From the NCBI GenBank assembly GCA_013398175.1, contig VZRZ01004227.1:908374-972373 (forward strand): DNA of 64,000 nucleotides, read 5' to 3'. The DNA is from Climacteris rufus. Lineage: Eukaryota > Chordata > Aves > Passeriformes > Climacteridae. Shown in pieces: positions 13,181 to 26,107 of this stretch. The stretch's first letter is position 1. Every line of letters begins with the position of its first letter. The notes below the pieces were generated by a model. That model did not search any database. It was not told the origin of the DNA and saw only the letters and a list, made by a program, of their open reading frames with translations. The position numbers and the translations under genes are program-made.

Positions 13181-15465
13181 AGCTGAATGTATGAGTGTCC
13201 ACAAAGGGAATGTTGGGTGTTGCTTTTCCTGCTGAGAACAGAAAGGAGCTGCTGTTCCTTGTGGCTGGGAAGAGCTTCTCACCATCCCTGTTTTGTTGGC
13301 TGGTGAATCAGAGTGAATTGCCTCAACCTTCAGAAAGCAAACCTCAGAGCCCTCCTGCCTCTTGGTGCATTGAAGAACTCCCAGCAGAGAGGTGAATTGT
13401 GAGCACCACAAATGAGAATAAAACAAACAAGTCTCTATTCCTCAAACCAGAGTGCTCTGTCCAGAGGAATTTAAGGAGCAGCCTGTTTCTCCTCCTGTGA
13501 GGGCTGAGGCAGCCTGGGATAAGGTAAAATATTAAAATATTTTGACAGACTTGAAAGCGTAATTTCTGCAGGGAAAATTCCTCCTTCCAGGTTAGATCAC
13601 ACAAATGGCAAATATTTTTTCTCAGCTATAAAGCTGAGTATTTCCCATAGTTTTTTTGACAGGCAAATTTTATACTGATCACAGGGGACAGAATACAAAT
13701 ATCCAGAAACATGTCCAGGCAGACAGATTAGGAAAAAAAATGATTTTTGGGTGGCCAATGTATGCAATGGAGAAACCAATGACTGAACAGAGGAATACTT
13801 CAATAAGAAAGTTTAAAAGCAAGTCCTCAATGTGGCAGAAACCTTTCAGCCCAGTTTCATACTGGTCAGTGTGCTGGTGGATCACCCACCCCTGCCGGCT
13901 CCAGCAGCATCCTCCTGTATTGCTAATATGGGATTAATTATATCTGTTTGGTTTGATTCCTGCAATTTTTTTTGGAGGGAAGCACTAAGGAACTATAAGT
14001 GGACAGGAAATTATTTGTTTGGGAGGCTGGGATTTTTCTTCTGCCTCAAAATATCTCTGGCAATGTATGAAGTACTTTTCCATTGACATTGGCCATTCAG
14101 TACATTCTTATGAGATTTCATCTTGCCTTGTGATATTTGCCAGTTTGCTCCATGGAAAACTGTATTTTTGGGCACATTGTAGAAATACCCAGGAATTCAG
14201 AACATGGATTTCAACATCCCCCAGCTGGAAGAATCTTGGAGTGACAGCAGAGCTGTTTTCCAGTCTACACAGTAAGCACCACTGCCACCCTCCAGCCAAT
14301 ATCTCCCTGCATCCAGCCTTGTCCTGAGACAATGTGCAGAGCAGAGCAGACTTTCATGAATTCTGATTTCTCTGAGAATATTTTCAATGTTTTCCTGTTT
14401 CCCATGAAACCCAAAAATAAAATTAAAATACCCAAAAGAAAATAAAAATGCAAATGATTTTACTAGGAATCCCTGAAACACCAACCTTTGGAGACATACC
14501 AGAGTAGGATGAAGAAGCCATCCAAGGCTCAGGAGTCGATGCCAGGAAATTCAGTATTTCTTGGGAACAAGTCTGAAAAAACACAGAGCTGAGCATTGAG
14601 CTTAGCACATTGGGATTTATCAGGTACAGTCACTGGCATCTGGGGCAGATGCTGGCATGGATATGCCAGGTCAGGAGCAGTGCTCTGTGGGCTTAGGAAG
14701 GAGGTGCAGTTGGGCAGCATCCTCCATGTCATCAACACTGCCAGAAAGTGACAACAAAGTGTATTTTTTTCAAATCTCTCCAAAGAGCCATTTGTTTATC
14801 TGCTATGTAAATTTATAAGCATTCAAATCCTGAGGATTTTCTAATGCCCCACAGTGTATGTGTGTACTTTCTGACCAGATTTTAAAAATCTGAAATGACT
14901 AAATACCAAGAGCAGGAAAGTGGATTGAATAGAGACATCCTAGCCTCATCAAAATCCCTCCTGTGCCTCTTCTACCCATGAGTTTTAGCACCATATAGCT
15001 TTACTTTTCTTTAAAAAAAAAAATCTGTTCCCATATTTAGGTTCCTCTCTTCCTGTGAATCATACTCAGATGATTTTTGAGGACCTTTCATTCTCCCTCT
15101 GCCTCACATGTTAATCCAAATCTCATTTCCTAATTAAAGTTTTATTCTACAAGAGTCTTTAACATTCGTTTCTAAGTGGCAAAATCAAATCCAGCTCCTC
15201 TTGATAAGAAAAACTCATTTCTGGTTGATTGACAAGTTTAATTAAATACCAAAATTTTATTTTAATTGCTAGATTATTATCAAGACAGCAACTTCAGGGA
15301 TTATTATGGATGTACAGGGAGATGGCACCTAGAGGCTGAGCTGCACAGCTATTTCAGGTTTGCTGCATCCCCTTTCCCAGAAGGGACTTCATCTCCTTAA
15401 TGTTACCTGGAGGAGCAGGGTCTGAGCTCTGATCACACATGATTAAGGCCACTCATCTTTCTATG

Positions 15466-15570
15466 CTTAACTGTGATTGGAAAAGACCTCAAAGCCCAAC
15501 TGTTCCCCCAGCACTGCCAAGTCCCCCACTGACCCCTGTCCCCAGGTGCCACATCTACACAAGGACACTT
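15466..15570 (-). mobile_element. CR1 LINE fragment, lacking the terminal octamers
   Basis: GTGATTGGAAAAGACCTC, CCCAACTGTTCCCCCAGCACTGCCAAG, ACTGACCC..GTCCCCAGGTGCCACATCTACAC is the reverse complement of the CR1 region just inside the 3' end. The terminal octamers are eroded. Confidence 0.82.
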
Positions 15571-16354
15571 TTATGGCCTCTCTGTTGTGGCTCCCCTTTC
15601 TGCTCACTGCAGCTGCAGCCCCACTGAGCTGCCTGGGCCTTGCAGCATTTTCAATTTGCTGAGATACAAGATGCAAGCAGCCAGGCTGTGCCAAGTTTGG
15701 TCCAGATATATCTGTGTTTACACTGAAAATTGCAATTAATAACCAAGAGATGGCAGGATGGAAACTGCATTATGAAAAACATCCCATCCACATTCCTGGG
15801 GCTTCTCCATATCACAATGCTCTGCATTGTTGCGACACAGTGTTCCTCTCTGGAGAAAGTGGAAAAACCTGGTTATGGGTCTATTGCACCACTGTGTGTG
15901 CCAATAACCATTATCTTTCCAAAACCATTGAATGTCTAGAGAAAACAGGGTGGCTGTCACAGACCAGGGATACTCTAATTAATTCCAACTTCATTCTCCA
16001 TGAATCACTTCCTATTTATCATGTACATATGTAAAGCCTTATTTTCAAGGATTTATTCTTGCTACTGATTTTAATGAATTACTGGTAGTAGGCAATTGCA
16101 ATTGTCTTTTTCTTTTCCAGGTAGTTACATATTACTTTGGTAAATTGTTATTACAGAAAATAACCTAACCATAATAAAAGAGGCTAATCGTTTTTTCCTT
16201 CAACACACAACTAAGCCCTTCCCCTGTTGTACCAATCTTATTTGTGGGATATGAGTCAGACATTGTTTTTTAATGAAAAATAGAGGAACAGAGCTGATTC
16301 ACATGAAAGGTATCATGGTAACGATCTTGGTGACAGGATAAAGCCCCAAGAGCC

Positions 16355-16485
16355 AAGTCAGATAAACTTTCCTAGCAAGACCTTCCACTATCCTCCATAA
16401 ACCAGATAATCTGTCCTCAGATAGGAAAGCTACTAAATAACTCTTTCAAAGAGCAATTTCATCGCAAGGCTCCTTATCTTGACAG
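16355..16485. promoter_or_regulatory. GATA-motif cluster, candidate enhancer
   Basis: Four strict WGATAR motifs occur within about 120 bp (AGATAA near 16360 and 16404, AGATAG near 16420, TTATCT near 16474), plus looser GATA cores close by. The surrounding 16.2-16.7 kb has no repeat signature and no ORF. A TGAGTCA AP-1-like site lies about 100 bp upstream (16252-16258). Enhancer status is inference. Confidence 0.35.
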
Positions 16486-18202
16486 AGATATTGTTGTGAT
16501 GCCAGATTATTCATCATAGCCTATTAAGCTGTCAAAGCTGGAAGTTCTCTCTAATTTGTTTATGTATCTTAGTAAACTGTTTATGGTTTCCCATCTGTTA
16601 AAGAAACACTATTTAATATGAATTAACTGGGCTGTAATTTTCATATGGTCTCTACTGTGACTTTGATGATATTGAGGAATGAGATACATTGAGGGGAGTC
16701 TGATCACTGATCAAAGAGATGCAGCGCCCTTGATGCCTTTCCCAGCCTTGTTTCTGACCAGTCAATTAAAATATCAAGCCATGAGTTCATTGGAGCAGGG
16801 ACATTACTACTGATCACTAAAAGCAGAAGAGCTTGGCTGTCTGCCCGGTTCCACATGATATGGACTGGAAGAGAAGAGCAGTATCTTGTCCAAAAATACT
16901 ATTCCCTTAAACACTCCTTTGAGATCTATTCCATTTTTTACACACTTATTTGAAGGACAACTTAACCAGAGATTTTCAGTTATGATTCTCACTGGGCACC
17001 TTCACCAAATTTGTATCATTAGTATGTAACTGTGCTTGCTTTTCACAAATAAACGCAAACTCAGTGCTGGCAACCAATTCAGATACTCAAATATTGCAAA
17101 ACTAAGTGGTCTCCTAACCCTTCTGAAATCCTAGGAGGGCCACAGCCTCTGAGTGATTTCTCCACATCAATATTACCCACAGCTCAGTCCACACTATGCC
17201 CAACAAACATCAGAGGCCAGAAGTGCTCCTGAAAGTATTAAGTCACAATAGCAGAAGTTGAAATCAAAATCACTGACCATCAATATTTTCTACCAAGGGC
17301 AACCCTGACAAATACAGTGCAAGGTAAGGGATTCCAGTTACAACACTCCCATTAAGTTGAACAACAGCCATGAGACTGACTCCCCACATGCATCACAGAC
17401 TTTATGTTGGTCCAGAGGCTCAAAATTCAGCTTTTAATTTAGGTGATTTATTTTATTATTTCTATTCCTCCATCCCATCATTCCATTCACATGCTGCCGT
17501 TTTTCTGTTTCATACACACTCTGGGTTGAGCTGTTGAGTATTTTGAAGTATAAGCATATGTGAGATGGTAATGGTGGTGATCTTCATACAACCAAGCTGC
17601 TCGTCCTTTTTTCAACAGATTTGATTACTCCTTCTCCAATATTTAAAATTCCTTTTTCATTGCCAAGAAGGGATTGGCTTTGGCATCTCAAGATCCTTTT
17701 TCTCATCCGACTTTACCTGTTTGACTGGTTCCTCAGCTGGCTCCTGGGGTGGAGGGTCCTAGGGGATCATAATGGCTCATGGGCAACTGCATCCCAATCC
17801 TTCACCCCCACCTTGCAAGTCAACCCCACCTTGCAACCTCCAGGCAAAGGCATGTGCACATGTGAATGGGAAGAAATTTTCCCCCTCCCCTAGTGTGAGC
17901 AAACCCTGAGCTCTTGCTCAGTGCTGTGAGCAGTGAGTGTGTGGGAGTGGTATCTGATATGCTAATTAGTGACAATAGTTTCTTTTCCAACATCCTGTTA
18001 TTTTACCCGCGTGGTGATTTACTGATTTTCAGAATTTGGTTTGGCAGGTGCAGTCTTTCTTGCTGTTGGCAACTGCCAGAAAAGAAGGTGTCTTGTTTCG
18101 GGTTTTAAGAGGCTTTTTGTTTTTCTTCCCATGGATACACTTTTCCTTTTGAATACACCTTTCCTTCCTCATGGTTTTGTTCTTTCCAATTCATATATTT
18201 TC

Positions 18203-18217
18203 TTTTTTTTTTTTTTT
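18203..18217. repeat. Poly-T run (15 T)
   Basis: A homopolymer within a pyrimidine-rich stretch from about 18110 to 18310. No element boundary was recognised. Confidence 0.85.
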
Positions 18218-18811
18218 ATTCCCCCTAATCTCGGATTTTGGAATGTTTCCATATTTGACTGTCACTGGTACTTAAACAACTTCCTAATTTCTAGGATTTT
18301 CTTTCTTCTGTAAATCACCTTTAAAAACCCAGCAATCCCTTGTTATTTCCTCTTTTGTTTTCATTGTTTCATCTATAACAAACAACATGAAATCTAGAGA
18401 GCATTTAAGACCAATTTCAATTTATGCATTAAAAAAACCAACATTTTTTCAAGGCTGAAGCAGGATTTTTGCCAGAGGGAATATTTGTTGTCTCTAGTAA
18501 CAAAGTGAAATGGTGCCAGTCTAATTTCATGTGGGGCCAAGAAGGATTCATTGAAATGGCTGCAATGTTCATTCAGCATTTCTTTCAGAGAGTGTCCTAA
18601 ATAAACCAAGAGCTGCGTGGTGTCCGCGGAGTTGTTTCCTTCCTCCCAGGGAAATAGGAGGACTGTACTTATTCTCACAGGTAGCAACAAAATAGGCCAT
18701 CTGCTTGGCTATTTTGTAATCAGCTGATCTATCTGCATGTGGGCACTGCGGGAGGCTGCAAACCTGTCCCCTGATGCTGATGGCTGGAGGGGAGCCACGA
18801 TGGCTGCGCAG

Positions 18812-18940
18812 CTTTAGGGACAGGGACCAGGCGCATGGTGGGATTTTTAGGGTGTCCCATGTAGGGTCAGGACTTGAACTTTGATGATCCTTGTGGGTCC
18901 CTTCCCACTCAGGATATTCTATGTTTCTATGATTCTATGG
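18812..18940 (+). mobile_element. CR1 LINE fragment, 3' end
   Basis: The order is GGCGCATGGTGGGATTTTTAGGGTGTCCC, GGGTCAGGACTTGAACTTTGATGATCC, TTGTGGGTCCCTTCCCACTCAGGATATTCTATG, and two more ATTCTATG-like octamers. This is a different CR1 3'-end type (ACTCAGGATATTCTATG) from the other copies in the window. Confidence 0.9.
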
Positions 18941-21900
18941 TCTGTCCCTGAGTGCCCCGCCACGAGCAGCCCCTTTGGCTGCACTCCAAGCTGATGTTAT
19001 TTACACACATCATTATTTGCAAAAGTCTGGCTGAAAGCCAAAAGGGCAACAGGTGGGGCAAGAAATCAGCCAAGTGGGCATTGCACCGGGGAGAGACAGG
19101 GGCAATGGGGTCTCTTGGCAATTTACTGCCTGCAGCCTTCAGAGGGGGAAGCAGCCCAGAGGTGGCAATAATTGCAGTAATCAAAGTAAATCACATCTTG
19201 CCATTTGCCTACGTGACATTTTCCTCTGTCTGAGAACAGAGATGAATTTTCTGTTTGTGTTTGAAGAGGATGATTTCAAGGATTTTAAAAGAGGATTAGT
19301 TACATATTTCAGCTTTCAGTGCTGGAAAAGAAAATTGTATAGAAAAGAGAATTTGGGGGCTTTTTGTGAGATTTTGAAGAAGGCTGTGGAGAGCGTAAGT
19401 CAGAGCAAAAATGGACCTCGTGTATATGGGATTGGTGATATCTTTAAATGAGCAATTGCACTTTGAAGTGCCATAAGAAAATAGAGATTTTTATCTCGAT
19501 GAAGTAGGAAGATAATTGCACTCAGAAGCTTTAATCAGCATGCTTTGGATTTAAGCAGATGGATACAGAGGGCAAATCTGTGAAGGATGAATTATTTATT
19601 TTGGGCACACTAAAATTTTGTCTCTTAAAGGTCATCAAACTTTCAACAGAGTTGACAAAGTCTGCTGCATATGTGAATGAGATTAATCTTCTCATTAGTG
19701 AGAAGCAACATTTTCTTTTGAACTTGATATGCCTGGTAGGGGAACAAAAAAAAACCCACAGAAAAAAAATCATTTATGGAAAAGTACAGCTGAAGAGCAT
19801 CTGTTTGTCTTATAGCAGTGGTTCTGCCCAATTGCTCAAAAAAATTAAACTGGAAACCTTAGAGCAGAATAATATGTTCTGTCCAGCAGGCACAAACATT
19901 TGACATATCTATCATTCTTAATAGGATTATAAAATTAAAAGCCACTCCAATCAAGCAGCATTTATCAATTAGTGATGTCCCTGTAGTGGCTAAGGGATTT
20001 TGGTGTCAAAGGCAATAAAAGAGTCATTTACACCCCGTACCAGAAATCAGCAGTGAATAAAGAAGAAAGAAATGCCATTGTTCATAATTGACTTCCTTGA
20101 GGCTGCTCACATGGATGAGCCCAAACACACGCAGGAATGGCTTAAAACGATTGACAGTACTTTGCATTTAAATCAGACATGGGTCAAAACTGGCCCCCAG
20201 CCTGAATTTATCCATCTGGATCCTGATCAGTGGGGCCAAATTTTTATTTCTGAGGTTATCTTGCATTTCAGACAACACAAGATGGTTGTCCGCAGAGGCC
20301 TGGGACCACGGTTACACTGCCAGTGCTCCCAGCTGGAATTTCCAGGGGAATTCCACATGAGTGAACTCAAAGTGGGCCCACATGCCAAAGGTGTTTATAG
20401 GCAAAGGCAACTTAGAGTCCTCCTGGTCAGCACAGGGAATCCATGGAAGAACTAAAGAGAGAAACTGCATTATGAGTGAAGTTAAATGAAAAAATGAAGG
20501 CTCATGCACAATTAAAACACTGTGTTGTTCAGTGAAGGAGGTCTCCAATGGGCACACTGTAATATGGGGCCACTGACAGGAACACTGGACAGTCAAATGT
20601 ACTTGAATATTAAAACTCAGAGATTAGTGTAGGAAAGGAAAAAAAAATTCTGAGATCCCAGCAATTACTCAGATTCCATATTGAGTTAATAACACAGACC
20701 TGAGTTGATTTTTACTCTTGGAGTGCGGCCAGGATAAAATTAATGGTTACTTTTGTAACTTTAATAAGAGCACAGAGTCTTCATTGTGCTCAGCAAACAC
20801 AAACATTTTAACAAACGATACCTTCTTTTTAATTGCATGGACCTCAGCCTTACTACCTCAGAGCACAGCATACACGTTTCAGTGTAAGTTCCTCTCTACT
20901 CAGGAAAGTATTTCAAGATGCATATAAGTCCCTTTTTAATCAAGAAGTGAGTAAAATAAAAGGCTGCAACTATGAGCCAGCTTGGCTTTCATAAATAACT
21001 ACTTTGTAATACTTTCTTGAGTATAATTGCACAAAAAATGCTGCAATTTCAAAAACCTGTGTCTGACATAAGTGCTGCCATACAGACAGCTTTGTCTGAA
21101 ACCTGACCTCCTAAGAGGAATAGGTCACAGAAGTTTTTGGATTTAGACTCAAATGAAAAGCCCTTGGGCCCTTCATTTGCAACATTATGGTTTAGACAGG
21201 GGAAAACCTCAGCAAAGAGCAGTGGCAGCCTGAGCACCCCAGCTGGGCGAGCTGGTGTCAGCTCAGCTCTGCTGCTGGTGTGATGCAGATTGGGGATTTA
21301 CACATACTCTGATGACTTAAGCCAGCCTCAAAATAACAAATTTTGGAGAGCTGAAGCATCATTTCCAATAGAAAACTGGTCTGAAAGCTGGATACTGAGC
21401 ATCCTCCAACCTGGAAATCCCTCAGCCCTATGGCAGGGCATCAGGCAGGGATCTCCCTCATCTCTCACCTGTTCCATGACTACCCATATTTATTTTCAGC
21501 ACAAATCTAGCACAGAAACCTTCAAACTCAAGTCTGAGATGCTGTGCATCTACCAGGACCACAGCAGTAATTAAAAAATGGAAAGGTCTGCTGCCAACTA
21601 TCCCAGCATCGTGGTGTTTGCATGGTGAGGGCTGAGCAAAGAGAGCTTCAGAGGCCGTGTTCTGTGCAGAGATTTTCTTTCTCAAGAGAAGATTGTAGCC
21701 AAACTACCCTGGGAAGAAAAGGGCCTTTGAACAACGTACTTAATAAGAATCTAAATTTAAATCTGAACACACACACAAATCATTTCTGGATGTTTATTTC
21801 ATTTCACATCAGGAAAATCCCCCTTCCTTTGGTTAAAATTATTACCTTTTAATGGGTACCAGAAGATTTGTTCACTGACATAATTTTTCCCAGGATTTTT

Positions 21901-23894
21901 CTTCCTTTGTGTGCCCACAGTGTTTCCCTGTTTTGCTCTTCCCAGGAACATGCATCCCTGTTTTCAGTGAGACAAACAACTTGGTGGTTTCTGCAGTTCC
22001 TGGAATTTCCAGTCAGGTTGTAGTGGCAACTTAGGCAGGGGTCTTAGAGTGGAGATTAGAACTAAAATAGGGTGAAAAACAGAGGAACAAAAACAAAATG
22101 GTTGATATTATTAGCAACCTCTTTGCTATAAGGAGGTGCAGATAACAGAGAATGATTTTATGATTTATTGGCAGCTTGGAGGTGCCACATCTGGGATGTC
22201 TGATGTTCCTCTCTTAAAAAGTAAAGACAGACTGGTGTGGCAATATGTGAACTGGGGTGACATACAGCTTATGATTTCTGGTCATGTTTTTAGCAGAAGG
22301 AAATGTGGCATTGTCCATGGCAGATCCCCCACACTGGAGAAGACTTTCAGCCCTGGTAGGGGCTGGGAGCAGGATACAGTAACAGTCCCCATGCCATCAA
22401 CAGGCTGGGAAGCCACATTGTCTTAATTTATTGCATGGAGGAGGTCTGGAAACTGGAAAATTACCCAAGTCTGAACAGAGAGGCTCATCTGCAGTCATGG
22501 GGACACACAGAGGGGCTGAGAACCACCCAGGACAGCTCAGTCAGGAGGAAGGACAGACAGAGGAGCTGCTGTAGAGGGGGAGCTGGCTCTGTTCTCACTG
22601 TGGACCTGGCATGGTTAAAGCAGGCAGAGCTGGGCAGGAACAGAAACTTCCACCTGTTTTACAGAGAAGTTATAAGGTGTAGGATAAATATCTTGGACAG
22701 CCCTAGATGGGTTTGACCCCTATAACTACAATGCACAGGTCAGTAGTGCTGTGTTTAGGCATCATAAGGATGCCCAGATGTACCTCAACCCCAATATGGG
22801 GAGCAAAAGCCTAGAGAAGCAGACACAGGTAAGGGAAGCCTGGTATAAAAGCCAGGGTCGTCTCCTTTCATTTAAATGAAGTAATTGACTCTCCTAAATC
22901 CCATCCTCATCTCCTGGACCAGAAAGGACAATCCCATTTATTCTTTTTTAAAAAATCAAGTGTCTTTATCTTTATCTTGGTGCCCTGGTCAACGTCAACA
23001 TTGTTATAGGATTTCACTGGATTCCTGGAACTCTTTTGTTTCTTATTGGTAAACCAGACTGGTTTACCAAAAGTTTGGTAAACTCCAGTTACCACCTGTT
23101 TATCATCTGTCTGACACAGTATTTTTTAATCAAGAAATTATTTTTAAATCACATTTTGGTCAAGGCTGTCATTGCTTAAGAGAGGCAGTTTACAAACACG
23201 TTGCAGTTACAAACACTTGAAAAAAGGGCAACAGGAGATTAACACTCTATAAAGATGAATAAATGCTTGAGAACCTGTTAAAATGGTAGGAAACAAGAAC
23301 TTGTGAAGACATGCCCCAGTAGAATCCAGAAATTTGTTTGTAGCCTCCTTTCATCCATTTCAGTGAAGCCTCACCGTGCTGTGAACCCTTCTGCACTTGC
23401 ACACAGCCCCACTGTGAAAGGAGAAATTAATTTATATGGAATAGGAACAAATTCCCAGCCCTGCTTTGAAGTCAGCCGCTCTCGGCACAGCCGCAGAAGC
23501 AGCTCCCATGGCCAGCATCCCTGCAAGCCATTAGAGCACTCGGGATCTGGAGATAATCTTCACTGCTCAGGCCCACTCCCGGCTTCAGGAAGGGTGTGCA
23601 AACATCATCTGTTTGACTTTATCTGCTCGTTTTCACTTTAGGGGTGCAAGAGAAGAGGACACCAAAAAAAGCCTTTCAAAACCTTTCTCTTTTTGGTGTG
23701 GCTGCTATAGGAGGCTTACATAAAACAGTATCAGCCAACACAGACATTTCAGACATATATTATCTTATGTAGATACATTATGGAGAACAGCGGCCAAATT
23801 TCTACCCTCTGTCAAGCTGATGTAAATCTGATTTTCTGCAACTAAACTGTAGGAGAAAGAAAAATTCTTTGCATGAATGAGCTTTATTTACATG
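18941..23894. other. Intergenic, no gene seen
   Basis: Unique sequence with frames of up to about 130 codons and no protein signature. The compound forkhead-like palindrome at 23046-23083 sits near two TTATCT GATA sites at 22.97 kb. Confidence 0.65.
23046..23083. promoter_or_regulatory. Compound palindrome built from forkhead-like GTAAAC units
   Basis: TTGGTAAACCAG (23046-23057) and CTGGTTTACCAA (23059-23070) are perfect 12-bp inverted arms around one A. The right arm is re-used: GTTTACCAAA (23062-23071) and TTTGGTAAAC (23074-23083) are perfect 10-bp arms around AG. Three GGTAAAC units therefore alternate in orientation. GTAAAC matches the forkhead core; binding is inferred. Confidence 0.45.
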
Positions 23895-24100
23895 GGCAAA
23901 TAGTGACAGGACAAGGGGGAACAGTTTTAAACTAAAAGAGAGGGGATTTAGATTAGATGTTAGGAGGAAATTCTTCCCCACAGGTGCTGAGGCCCTGGCA
24001 AATGTTGCCCAGAGTAGCTGTGACTGCCTCACCCCTGGAAGTGTTCAAGGCAAGGTTGGATGGGGCTTGGAGCAACGTGGTCTAGTGGAAGGTTTCCCTG
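23895..24100 (+). mobile_element. CR1 LINE fragment, internal part of the 3' UTR
   Basis: GTGACAGGACAAGGGGGAAC, AGATTAGATGTTAGGAGGAAATTCTTCCC, GGTGCTGAGGCCCTGGCA and GGATGGGGCTTGGAGCAAC follow the CR1 order. The extreme 3' octamers are missing, so the copy is broken at both ends. Confidence 0.87.
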
Positions 24101-24818
24101 CTGTGCTGGGTGTAGGGGAGAGGCAGTGCTGCTCCTGCAGCTCCACTTCTAGGAGATGCATCCCAAAAGCAGACAAGGAAAGCTGAGGGAACAACACTGC
24201 AGCCTGCCCATATCAAAGGGATGTACAAAATGTGTGGAGCCCAAGCACAGGAACCCCTGCCAGGACTGTGATGTCTCCTAAATGGCCAGGGTTAACCGGC
24301 TGAGTCCATAACCCACAACACAGCTTCCTTGTCCCGTCTACATGGCACCAGGATCTCCCCACGGCTTCAAGGAGCCGGCAGCCCAGGCTGCCAGAGGAGA
24401 CACAGTGGCGGAAAGACTGCATTTGAAACATATTTCCTGGAAAATGATGATTCCCAAATGGTCTCAAAAGCCTGGAGAAACTCCCACTCCCACCCCTCAC
24501 ATTCTCCGGCTTCAGCATGGGCAGCACAGCATGCTGAGCTCCAGTACCTCTTTGCAGAAGCTGGATGAGTCCAGGGGAGGAACCAGACTGGAGGCTTTGT
24601 TTGAAGTGAGGGTGAGATAAAAATGAACAGCAGATCCGAGTCAGGACGTGGGACACAGCAGTGGGACCACACAGCCAAGAAGCCCATGTTTGTAGCACAG
24701 CTGCTGAGACGCCTCCTCGCTGCGAAGGTGACAGGGAGGAATCCACAGCTGACATATACATCTTTCGGCTGGAGCATTCCATGTCCTTTCTCAGGCACTG
24801 TGACTAATTATGAGAATT

Positions 24819-24853
24819 AAAAAAAAAAAAAAAAAAAAAAGAAAAAGAAAAAA
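24819..24853 (+). repeat. Poly-A tract (22 A, then GAAAAAGAAAAAA)
   Basis: A run of 22 A at 24819-24840 continues as an A-rich tail. It follows TATGAGAATT directly; the junction reads ATTAAA, so it could be the tail of a retroposed RNA on the + strand. No target-site duplication was found, and the sequence upstream was not recognised as any gene. Confidence 0.7.
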
Positions 24854-26087
24854 TCACAGATTTTGCCAGAAGATGTTAGACCTAAAATAAAAAGGCAGCC
24901 TACCAGGGGACAATTCACATGATTGACCAGTAAAAAATGGTAAACAGCTGTGCCTTAGCATCTGTACTGTGGAGTCAGGCTCTGCCAAAAGGAGTAAATG
25001 ACCAGAATAGAAATTACCAATGGCTCCTCTAGTCAAGCCTAGGCCATGCTCCACGGAAGGAGAAAGACAGGAGTCAGGCAGGCTCCTTTCCTCTTATGGG
25101 ACAGAGAGTGGCTCAGGTTGGGATTGGTTAAAGGTGAAATTTCTAATACATTTGTCTAGAAAGGTGTAAGGTGTTGAGTCCAAACACAGAGGTTCAAGCT
25201 CTTCTTTGTTCCATCACCCCTCTGCTGATACCTCATGGATGGACCATCCTGGTGGGTACATGGTGTTTTGAGCTGCAACCAAAGCCACGGCAAGAGCCTG
25301 TAATGTTTTTAGCTTAAATTACAGAAATGAAAACTGCTGGCATCTGTTTGCTTCTTACATTTGCCCCTGTAGGCAAGATGGAAAGGAGTCCAATGCCAAG
25401 CACCTTGAGCAATCCCAGCAGATGCTCCTTACTCGTAGGAAGCTTCATTGCTTCACCAGACCCTGCTCCAATTGCAATCAATTACAGTTGTCTTTAATTT
25501 CTCAATCTGGAATAATGAGATTACATTAGATCCTGTGTTCTCAAACCCTTATAGTCAAACAGTGGAAATCTGGACTTCCTTAGCCCGATGGCTCAAAATC
25601 AAAAGACAACCAACCTCTCCATTTACTTTCACAGTTATTAAGTCCATCTTATGACAGTTAGGGCACGACTCCTCAATTTCTAATATTTATGATTTGTTTT
25701 GCAGCCAGGACAAAAGATAAACTCATGGTTCACTGGCTCCTGCTGCCTTTATTTACAGTCCAAGTCAAATGCATATTTGCAGAACACACTGATGTGACTA
25801 AACCAATCTGTTGGGCTACATTGCTCTCAAAGGATTTCTTAATATTGCCATGAATGCCTGGCTATTTAAAATAACAGTTGAAATTCCCACAACCTGAGGC
25901 TGCATCCTGGGTGATACCGTGAGTGGAGCAGCAGCGTCACTCCTGCTCCGTCGGCATCCCAGGGATGCATGGACCTCCTCAGTCATGTCCCTCACAGCTC
26001 TGAGCTTTGCCAGCACCTCTTAGAAGAAGGAATTTTTAAGCATCCAGGAGAGGTGAAGGCATATTTTGTCCTCACACACTTCTTTTC

Positions 26088-26107
26088 TTAATTACATGGG
26101 TAATTAA
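26088..26107. promoter_or_regulatory. Perfect inverted homeodomain-type pair
   Basis: TTAATTAC and GTAATTAA are perfect 8-bp inverted arms with spacer ATGG. Each contains the TAATTA homeodomain core, so the arrangement would suit a paired or dimeric homeodomain factor. More TTAATTAA sequence lies about 70 bp downstream. Confidence 0.4.

Larger units (their letters stand above)
13181..18811. other. Intergenic, candidate regulatory stretch
   Basis: Contains the small CR1 at 15466 and the GATA cluster at 16.36-16.48 kb. The 16.0-17.0 kb part is low in repeats and ORFs and has the look of constrained non-coding sequence, which needs an alignment to show. Pyrimidine-rich sequence lies at 18.1-18.3 kb. 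Confidence 0.6.

Noticed and set aside
24213..24782. 189-codon minus-strand frame
   Set aside because: No recognisable protein; frames in other phases cover the same GC-richer block equally well.
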